The position numbers and the translations under genes were made by a program. A DNA stretch of 11,552 nt from an uncultured Sphingomonadales bacterium (GTDB taxonomy: Bacteria > Pseudomonadota > Alphaproteobacteria > Sphingomonadales > Sphingomonadaceae), in contig CAITOD010000325.1 of assembly GCA_903893935.1 (NCBI GenBank), positions 1 to 11,552 on the forward strand, read 5' to 3'. Below are positions 6,022 to 11,552 of this stretch, piece by piece. Every line of letters begins with the position of its first letter. Positions within the stretch are counted from its first letter, which is position 1. The notes under the pieces are model-generated. The model had not been told where the DNA came from and made no database searches. It saw only the letters and a list, made by a program, of their open reading frames with translations.

Positions 6022-7152
6022 ATGCGCCGATCAATCACTCTCATGGCTGCCTGCCTCGGGCTGATCGGCCCGGCGGCGCAGGCCGAACGCGTGGGCTTTC
6101 TGGAAACCGTGCACAAGCACCAGACATTGGCCTCGACCACGCCCGATAACGGCGATCTCAACCCTTATGCGGTGGTGGTCGCCCCGGTTTCGGCGGGCAA
6201 AGTCGCCGCGAACGACGTGCTGGTGAGCAATTTCAACAATATCAGCAATCTGCAGGGCACCGGCACGACGATCGTCGATTTCAACCCGGCGACCAAAAAG
6301 ACCACGCTGTTTGCGCAAATTCCGCAGAACCTTGCGCAATGCCCGGGCGGGGTCGGGCTCACCACGGCGATGAGCATGCTCAAATCGGGCTGGGTGATCG
6401 TCGGCTCGTTCCCGTCGAAAGACGGCACCACGACCACGCGCGGCGAAGGCTGCCTGCTGGTGCTCGATGCCACGGGCAAACTGGTGGCGACCTGGGCCGG
6501 GCCCATGATCAGCGGCCCCTGGGGCAATATGGCCGTGGTCGACAAAGGCGATCGCGCGACACTGTTCGTGTCGATGGCCGGCTTCGATGTGCCGGGCCCG
6601 CGCGTGCTCGACCCGGCCACGCATTACCCGGTGGTGCTGCACAAGGCGACGATCCTGCGGCTGGAAGTGACCATTCCCGATGGCAAGCCGCCCTTGCTGA
6701 CCAGCCAGACGGTGGTCGCCAACGGTCTGTCGCAGCGCGCCGATCTCGACAATTTCGTGTTCGGCCCGACCGGGCTCGCGCTTGGCGAGGACGACACGCT
6801 CTATGCCACCAACGGGCTGGAAAACACCCTGATCGCGATCGATCACGCCTCTGCCCGCACCGACAGCGGCGGCATCGGCCGCGTGGTAACGCACGATGGC
6901 CTGCTGGCCTGGCCGCTGGCGATGGCGTGGACGCCCGAGAAACACTTGCTGGTCACCAATGGCAAAAACGGCCAGGTGGTCGAAGTCGATCCCGCCACGG
7001 GCAAGCAGATCTATGCCCAATGGATCGACAACGACCAGGCGCAATCGCCGCCCGGCAATGGCGATCTCTTCGGGCTGGCCATGATCCCCGACGGCTCGGG
7101 CTTTTACTATGTCGAAGACGACATGAACACGCTGGTGAGGGCAACGCGATGA
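6022..7152 (+). CDS. Secreted beta-propeller-like (NHL/SMP-30-like) protein, function unknown
   Basis: A 376-residue protein with a short signal peptide (RRSITLMAACLGLIG, cleavage likely after AQA, residue 21). The ATG at 6022 starts this signal and follows an AAGGG ribosome site. The rest has repeated propeller-blade patterns such as 'LGEDDTLYATNG-ENTLIAID', 'WTPEKHLLVTNGKNGQVVEVDPATG' and 'GLAMIPDGSGFYYVEDD', as in NHL or SMP-30-type folds. Two mature cysteines (C107, C144) could form a periplasmic disulphide. C11 lies in the signal but is a poor lipobox. I recognise no catalytic signature. It lies between the porin and a DyP peroxidase and overlaps the latter by 4 bases, so it probably acts in the periplasm with them as a binding, scaffold or lactonase-like component. 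Existence is firm; the role is not known. Confidence 0.8.
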   Translation: MRRSITLMAACLGLIGPAAQAERVGFLETVHKHQTLASTTPDNGDLNPYAVVVAPVSAGKVAANDVLVSNFNNISNLQGTGTTIVDFNPATKKTTLFAQIPQNLAQCPGGVGLTTAMSMLKSGWVIVGSFPSKDGTTTTRGEGCLLVLDATGKLVATWAGPMISGPWGNMAVVDKGDRATLFVSMAGFDVPGPRVLDPATHYPVVLHKATILRLEVTIPDGKPPLLTSQTVVANGLSQRADLDNFVFGPTGLALGEDDTLYATNGLENTLIAIDHASARTDSGGIGRVVTHDGLLAWPLAMAWTPEKHLLVTNGKNGQVVEVDPATGKQIYAQWIDNDQAQSPPGNGDLFGLAMIPDGSGFYYVEDDMNTLVRATR

Positions 7153-8420
7153 TTGGTACACCCCCACGCCAAGGCGCCTCGCGCCGCGGCTTTCTGGGCG
7201 CTGCGGCCGGCACGCTCGGCGGGGCGATGCTGGCAGGGACAGCCGGGGCGACGCCGCCGCCGCTGATGCACGGGCCGGGCCTTGCGACCGAACCGTTCCA
7301 TGGCGCGCACCAGAGCGGAATCACCACGCCGGCGCAACGCCATGTCTATTTCGTCGCGTTCGACATCGTCACCGACAAGCGCAGCGACGTGCAAGACCTG
7401 CTGCGGCGTTGGAGCGAAGATGCCGCGCGGCTCACCGCAGGCCTGCCGCTCGCGGGCGCCGACAGCGCCGATCAGGCGCCGGTCGATTCGAACGAAGCCG
7501 CAGGGCTTGGCCCGCAGCGGCTGACGCTGACGATCGGTTTTGGCGCCGGGCTGTTCGCGCGCGACGGGGTAGACCGGTTCGGTCTCGCCGCGCGCCGACC
7601 CGAAGCATTGATCGACTTGCCCCGGTTCAACGGCGACCAGTTGCTTCCCGAAAAGACCGGCGGCGACTTGTGCGTTCAGGCTTGCGCCGACAACGCCCAG
7701 GTGGCGATGCATGCCGCGCGACATCTGGCGCGCGTGGGCTATGGCGTGGTGCAGCCGCGCTGGGCGCAGGCGGGGTTCGGCGCGGGCGCAAAGCCGGGCG
7801 AAACCCCGCGCAATCTGATGGGGTTCAAGGACGGCACGATGAACCCCGACCCGCGCGATCCCGGTGCCATGGCGCACCATGTCTGGGTGGGCGACGAAGG
7901 CGGCTGGATGAAAGGCGGGTCCTATCTGGTGGCGCGCCCGATCCGCATCGCGCTCGAACACTGGGACCGCATGAAGCTCGGCTTTCAGGAGCAAGTGGTC
8001 GGGCGCCACAAGGCAAGCGGCGCGCCGCTCGGCGGCATGCACGAATTCGAGCCGATGAAGCTCGATGCGACCGACGCCGACGGCAATTTCATCATCCCCG
8101 AAAACAGCCATGCCCGGCTGGGCGCGCCCGAAATCAACGATGGCGCGCAGATCCTGCGCCGCGCCTATTCCTACGACAATGGCCTGGCGCATATTGCCGA
8201 ACGCTGGCCGCCGTGGCGCCAGGGGATGTTCATGGACGCCGGCCTGCTGTTCCTCGCCTGGCAACGCGATCCGCGCAGCGGCTTCGTGAAGATTTTCGAA
8301 AACATGGCCAAATTCGACATGATGAACCAGTTCGTCACGCATATCGGCAGCGGGCTGTTCGCTTGCCCGCCGGGCGCGCGTCCGGGCGGTTTTGTGGGCG
8401 AGACGCTGTTTGCAGCCTGA
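7149..8420 (+). CDS. Tat-exported DyP-type haem peroxidase (EfeB-like)
   Basis: DyP peroxidases use haem and hydrogen peroxide to oxidise dyes, phenols or porphyrins; the EfeB branch is a periplasmic partner in ferrous-iron uptake. The 423-residue protein starts with a twin-arginine signal, SRRGFL (11-16), then a hydrophobic Ala/Gly stretch ending about residue 34, so it is exported folded with haem. The family hallmarks are present: GFKDGT (225-230) with catalytic D228, the proximal haem ligand H321 (NSHARLGAPE), and a distal arginine at 337/338 (RRAYSYDNG). The ATG overlaps the stop of the propeller gene (ATGA), indicating coupled translation. No EfeU permease or EfeO gene is in the window, so a classical Efe iron system is not complete here; oxidation of a compound brought in by the porin is the alternative. 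Confidence 0.9.
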   Translation: MIGTPPRQGASRRGFLGAAAGTLGGAMLAGTAGATPPPLMHGPGLATEPFHGAHQSGITTPAQRHVYFVAFDIVTDKRSDVQDLLRRWSEDAARLTAGLPLAGADSADQAPVDSNEAAGLGPQRLTLTIGFGAGLFARDGVDRFGLAARRPEALIDLPRFNGDQLLPEKTGGDLCVQACADNAQVAMHAARHLARVGYGVVQPRWAQAGFGAGAKPGETPRNLMGFKDGTMNPDPRDPGAMAHHVWVGDEGGWMKGGSYLVARPIRIALEHWDRMKLGFQEQVVGRHKASGAPLGGMHEFEPMKLDATDADGNFIIPENSHARLGAPEINDGAQILRRAYSYDNGLAHIAERWPPWRQGMFMDAGLLFLAWQRDPRSGFVKIFENMAKFDMMNQFVTHIGSGLFACPPGARPGGFVGETLFAA

Positions 8421-8559
8421 CTGAAAGCCTCGGCGCAGCGCGGTGCAGGGCCTTCGCGCAAAGACCTATGCCTCGGGAATGGGGCCATTTTTGCGCAGAT
8501 GTTTCCCTTAGGCCCAGTACGACATGGCCCGTGAATCAGCGGATTTTCCGCGAGGGGGC

Positions 8560-9588
8560 ATGGGCGCGGCAATGGCAACACGGGCACACGACGATGACGA
8601 CACGCGCGATCTGATCGAGGCGGGCCGTCAGGTGGTGCTGGCCGAGGCGGCAGCGCTTGCGCGCCTCGCCGAGGCGATCGACGAGCGCTTTGCCGCCGCC
8701 GTGCGGCTGATCAACCGCGCCAATCGCCGCGTGGTGGTGACCGGCATGGGCAAATCGGGGCACGTTGCGCGCAAGCTTGCGGCCACGCTGTCGGCCACCG
8801 GCACGCCGGCGATGTTTCTCCACCCGGCCGAAGCGGCGCACGGCGATCTCGGCATGCTGATGCCCGGCGATGTGCTGCTGGTCCTGTCCAATTCGGGTTC
8901 GACGCCCGAAGTGCGCCCGATCATGCGCTATGCGCGCACGCTCGGCTGTCGCGTGATCGGCATGGCCGGGCGCGCGCCTTCACCGCTGACCGAAGCAGCC
9001 GATCTGGCGCTGGTGCTGCCGCATGCGCGCGAGGCCTGCCCGGTCAATATCGCGCCGACCACATCGACAACCATGATGCTGGCGCTGGGCGATGCGCTGG
9101 CGGTGACAGTGATGCGCCAGCGCGGCATGTCGCGCGAGGGCGTGGCGGTGCTCCATCCCGGCGGCAGCATCGGCGCCAGCCTGACCCCGGTGGAAGAGCT
9201 GATGCACACCGGCGACCGCATGCCGCTGGTGCCAAGCACAATGGCGATGCGCGACGTGCTGGTGGTGATGACCAAAAAGAGCCTTGGTATTGCGGGCGTT
9301 ACCGATGTCGCGGGCAAGCTCGTCGGGGTGATTACCGATGGCGATCTGCGTCGCCATATCGATCGGCTGATGGACCAGCGCGCGCAAGACGTGATGACCG
9401 CAAATCCGCGCACGATCGCGGCCGGCAACTTTGCCGGCGATGCCCATGTCATGCTCGCCGAGGCGCGGATAACCGCGCTGTTCGTGGTGGCACGCGACGA
9501 TCCGCGGCAGCCGCTCGGCGTGCTGCATATTCACGATCTCGCGCGTTGCACAATGGCGCATGCCTCGCGCGACTGGGGCCGGCCGTGA
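8560..9588 (+). CDS. kdsD: Arabinose-5-phosphate isomerase (KdsD/KpsF family)
   Basis: KdsD converts ribulose-5-phosphate to arabinose-5-phosphate, the first step of Kdo synthesis in the cytoplasm. An N-terminal SIS domain carries GMGKSGH with the conserved lysine (K65 from this start), HPAEAAHGDLG and SNSGSTPEV. EACPVNIAPTTSTT and VLHPGGSIG follow, then two CBS domains (about 205-270 with GVITDGDLRRH, and 275-335). This start has GAGG (8553-8556) close upstream and gives 342 residues, near the family's usual 320-340. In-frame ATGs at 8524 (weak ribosome site) and 8572 are alternatives. It is the first gene of kdsD-kdsB-kdsA; its TGA overlaps the kdsB ATG by one base. It could equally be the capsule paralogue KpsF, which sequence alone does not separate. 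Confidence 0.92.
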   Translation: MGAAMATRAHDDDDTRDLIEAGRQVVLAEAAALARLAEAIDERFAAAVRLINRANRRVVVTGMGKSGHVARKLAATLSATGTPAMFLHPAEAAHGDLGMLMPGDVLLVLSNSGSTPEVRPIMRYARTLGCRVIGMAGRAPSPLTEAADLALVLPHAREACPVNIAPTTSTTMMLALGDALAVTVMRQRGMSREGVAVLHPGGSIGASLTPVEELMHTGDRMPLVPSTMAMRDVLVVMTKKSLGIAGVTDVAGKLVGVITDGDLRRHIDRLMDQRAQDVMTANPRTIAAGNFAGDAHVMLAEARITALFVVARDDPRQPLGVLHIHDLARCTMAHASRDWGRP

Positions 9589-10391
9589 TGGCCGAACGCG
9601 TGATCGTTATCCCTGCGCGGCTCGGCTCGACGCGGTTTCCGGCCAAGCCGCTGGCGCCTTTGCGCGGCGCGGGCGGGCAGCCGCGCCCGCTGATCGAGCG
9701 CACCTGGCGCACTGCGCTTGCGGTCCCCGGGATTGCCCGCGTGATCGTCGCGACCGACGACGCGGGCATTGCCGATGTTGCGCGCGGCTTTGGCGCCGAA
9801 GTCGCGATGACATCGCGCGACTGTCGCAATGGCACCGAACGCTGCGCGGCGGTGCTGGAAACGCTGGCGCGCGAGCCCGATCTGGTGATCAACCTGCAAG
9901 GCGATGCCCCGCTCACCCCATACCATGCGGTCAGCGCGGTGATCACGCGGATCGAACACACGCCCGGCCTCGCGGTAGCCACGCCCGCGACGCCATGCAC
10001 CCCGAGCATGCTCGGTGCCTTGCTTGCCGATCAGGCGGCGGGCCGCGCGGGCGGCACCACGGTGGTGTGCGACGCGCAAGCGCAGGCGCTCTATTTTTCC
10101 AAACGCGTGATCCCGTTTGTCGCGACCGACCGGCTTGCCGATGAAGCGCATCAGGTTCATCTGCACATGGGCGTCTATGCCTATCGCCCGGCCGCCTTGC
10201 GCCGCTATGCCGCGGCCGCACCATCCCGGCTGGAACGGCTCGAAGGGCTGGAACAGTTGCGGTTCAGCGATCTGGGTATCACGATCGGTGTGGCAGCGTG
10301 CCCCGCGCCCGCGTGGGACCCGATCGAATGCAACCACCCCGCCGATGTGCCGCAGATCGAACGCGTGCTCGCCGAGCTCGGCATCGCCTGA
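9588..10391 (+). CDS. kdsB: 3-deoxy-manno-octulosonate cytidylyltransferase (CMP-Kdo synthetase)
   Basis: KdsB activates Kdo with CTP to CMP-Kdo for transfer into LPS core or a capsule anchor. The 267-residue protein has the nucleotide-binding start [18 protein letters not shown] (6-23), VIVATDD, the [10 protein letters not shown] motif, the metal/nucleotide segment NLQGDAPL, and [20 protein letters not shown] and LEGLEQLRF further on. Two points differ from the E. coli enzyme: QGDEP is QGDAP, and the C-terminal 'TPEDL' segment reads [16 protein letters not shown] take these as an alphaproteobacterial variant, although a related nonulosonate cytidylyltransferase is conceivable. Start and stop each overlap the neighbouring gene by one base (TGATG), so the trio is translated in step. 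Confidence 0.9.
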   Translation: MAERVIVIPARLGSTRFPAKPLAPLRGAGGQPRPLIERTWRTALAVPGIARVIVATDDAGIADVARGFGAEVAMTSRDCRNGTERCAAVLETLAREPDLVINLQGDAPLTPYHAVSAVITRIEHTPGLAVATPATPCTPSMLGALLADQAAGRAGGTTVVCDAQAQALYFSKRVIPFVATDRLADEAHQVHLHMGVYAYRPAALRRYAAAAPSRLERLEGLEQLRFSDLGITIGVAACPAPAWDPIECNHPADVPQIERVLAELGIA

Positions 10392-11218
10392 TGCAGATCG
10401 CCGGGCATCGCCTGGGCGACATGGCGCGCCCGTTCCTGATCGCCGGGCCCTGTGTGATCGAGAGCGAGGCCATGTGCCTGACCATCGCCGACCATCTCGC
10501 GCGGCTTGCCCGGCGGCTCGCCATTCCGGTGATATTCAAAGCCAGCTTCGACAAAGCCAACCGCAGCGCGCACACCAGTTTTCGCGGCATCGGGTTCGAT
10601 GCCGGGCTCGAAGTGCTCGCCCGCGTGCGCGATCGCACCGGGCTTCCCGTGCTGACCGATGTGCACGAAGTCTGCCAGGTGGCCGCCGTCGCACAAGCCG
10701 TCGACGTGCTGCAAACGCCCGCGTTCCTCGCCCGCCAGACCGATCTGATTGCCGCCGCCGCCGCAAGCGGGCGACCGGTCAACATCAAGAAAGCGCAGTT
10801 CATGGCACCGGGCGACATGGCCCAGGTCGTTGCCAAAGCGCGCGCCGCCGCGCGCGCGGCTAACCTTGGCGAAGACCGCTTTGCGGTGTGCGAGCGCGGC
10901 ACCATGTTCGGCTACAACAATCTGGTGGTCGACATGCGCGCGCTCGTCGAGCTGCGCGCTACAGGTTGCCCGGTGGTGTTCGACGCGACCCACGCGGTGC
11001 AATTGCCCGGTGCGAATGGCACGAGTTCGGGTGGCCAGAGCGAACACGTCGCCCCGCTGGCGCGCGCCGCGGTCGCCGTGGGTGTCGCCGGACTTTTTCT
11101 CGAAACGCATCCCGAGCCGGCGCAGGCACTTTCCGATGGCCCCAACGCGGTGCGGCTCGATCAGCTTGACGGGTTGGTCGAGCACCTGCTGCGCCTTGCG
11201 GCTCTGGCGCATGGCTGA
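10391..11218 (+). CDS. kdsA: 3-deoxy-8-phosphooctulonate synthase (Kdo-8-phosphate synthase)
   Basis: KdsA condenses phosphoenolpyruvate with arabinose-5-phosphate to give Kdo-8-phosphate. The 275-residue protein shows the whole family pattern: AGPCVIES (18-25), [71 protein letters not shown], and [17 protein letters not shown]. The cysteine of GPC (C21), where the E. coli enzyme has asparagine (GGMNVLES), marks the metal-dependent class, with the histidine of FDATHAVQ and the acidic residue of LETHPEP as likely further ligands. It is last in the operon and consumes the product of KdsD. The phosphatase KdsC is not encoded nearby. The stop is 24 bp from the convergent kup stop, and no clear terminator lies between. 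Confidence 0.95.
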   Translation: MQIAGHRLGDMARPFLIAGPCVIESEAMCLTIADHLARLARRLAIPVIFKASFDKANRSAHTSFRGIGFDAGLEVLARVRDRTGLPVLTDVHEVCQVAAVAQAVDVLQTPAFLARQTDLIAAAAASGRPVNIKKAQFMAPGDMAQVVAKARAAARAANLGEDRFAVCERGTMFGYNNLVVDMRALVELRATGCPVVFDATHAVQLPGANGTSSGGQSEHVAPLARAAVAVGVAGLFLETHPEPAQALSDGPNAVRLDQLDGLVEHLLRLAALAHG

Positions 11219-11242
11219 ACGGTCGGGCAGTCCGGCGCGGTC

Positions 11243-11552
11243 TCAGATCGCGACAGTGCGGCCAATCTCGACAGTCTGGTCGGGCGGCAAGCGGAAGTAG
11301 GCGCTCATCCGCGCGCTGTTGCGCGCCATGAAGGCATAGATATTGCGCTGCCAGGCGGGGATTGCGCGACCGTCTTCGCGTGCAACCAGCGTGTCGTGGC
11401 CGACATAATAGGTGACTTCGGCCGGGTCGATCGCGCCCGTGAGCGCACAGCAGCGGTCGAACACATGCGGAATGTCGGGCCGCTCCATAAAGCCATAGCG
11501 CGCGGTGGCGCGCCATAGGCCCGGCGCCAGCGGATCGACGCTGATCCGGCCG
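11243..11552 (-). CDS. kup: Kup-type potassium uptake protein, C-terminal 102 residues (runs off right edge)
   Basis: Kup proteins are proton-coupled potassium transporters of the inner membrane with a cytoplasmic C-terminal domain. Only that domain is visible: RISVDPLAPGLWRATARYGF, then MERPDIPHVF, EVTYYVGHDTLV, IPAWQRNIYAFMARNSARMSAYFRLP and a final VEIGRTVAI. These match the Kup C-terminal pattern (RYGFME-P-DVP, FFLGRE-like segment, MARNA-YF-LP, VELG-VEI). The membrane part lies beyond the window. The gene converges on kdsA and appears unrelated to it in function. Confidence 0.88.
   Translation of the reverse strand, partial: GRISVDPLAPGLWRATARYGFMERPDIPHVFDRCCALTGAIDPAEVTYYVGHDTLVAREDGRAIPAWQRNIYAFMARNSARMSAYFRLPPDQTVEIGRTVAI

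Noticed and set aside
4289..6034. Minus-strand frame of 581 codons opposite the porin gene
   Set aside because: The plus strand encodes an OprB-type porin with a signal peptide and family motifs. The antisense product has biased, repeat-like composition and no recognisable domain.
6031..8342. Long minus-strand frames (378 and 411 codons) opposite the propeller and DyP genes
   Set aside because: They are antisense shadows of well-supported genes in the same GC-rich codon register.
8421..8523. Possible terminator or promoter between the DyP and kdsD genes
   Set aside because: A 4-bp AATG/CATT hairpin followed by TTT is too weak, and no convincing -35/-10 pair was found.
1..11552. CRISPR array, insertion sequence or riboswitch
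   Set aside because: No regularly spaced repeats, transposase gene or recognisable riboswitch core was seen on either strand.

Overview
The window reads as a high-GC alphaproteobacterial chromosome, probably a sphingomonad (Sphingomonadales). That assignment rests on protein style, the kds/kup gene content and dense, overlapping gene packing; it is an inference, because no rRNA or other decisive marker is present.

Left end (1 to about 1035): the inner end of an integrated mobile element. A minus-strand repC-type plasmid replication initiator runs off the left edge. Behind it are about 320 bp of non-coding DNA with hairpins and short direct repeats. The element ends at a 3'-terminal piece of a tRNA-Val(CAC) gene (about 988-1035), which has no 5' half and is followed by a terminator-like hairpin. 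This is the usual scar of integration into a tRNA gene: the element lies to the left and the old chromosome to the right.

Keto-acid dehydrogenase locus (1108-4344): a minus-strand gene for a homodimeric (AceE/MdeB-like) thiamine-diphosphate E1 is followed after one base by a 76-codon remnant of a lipoyl-bearing E2. The remnant has lost the lysine-carrying middle of the lipoyl domain, the subunit-binding domain and the catalytic domain. A divergent Lrp/AsnC-family regulator, probably starting at a TTG, shares the intergenic region, which holds several dyads. The E1 probably borrows an E2 from elsewhere, or the locus is decaying.

Export operon (4430-8420): two tandem 17-bp imperfect palindromes (Fur- or Lrp-like operators) precede a three-gene plus-strand operon. 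It encodes an OprB-family outer-membrane porin, a secreted beta-propeller-like protein of unknown function and a Tat-exported DyP/EfeB-type haem peroxidase. The genes are 11 bp apart and then overlap (ATGA). All three products are predicted to leave the cytoplasm, so this looks like an envelope system for a haem, iron or oxidised substrate. It is the best candidate here for an undescribed system.

Kdo operon (about 8560-11218): kdsD, kdsB and kdsA overlap by single bases (TGATG), giving three of the four enzymes that turn ribulose-5-phosphate into CMP-Kdo; kdsC is absent here. A convergent kup potassium transporter gene enters from the right edge, its stop only 24 bp from the kdsA stop.
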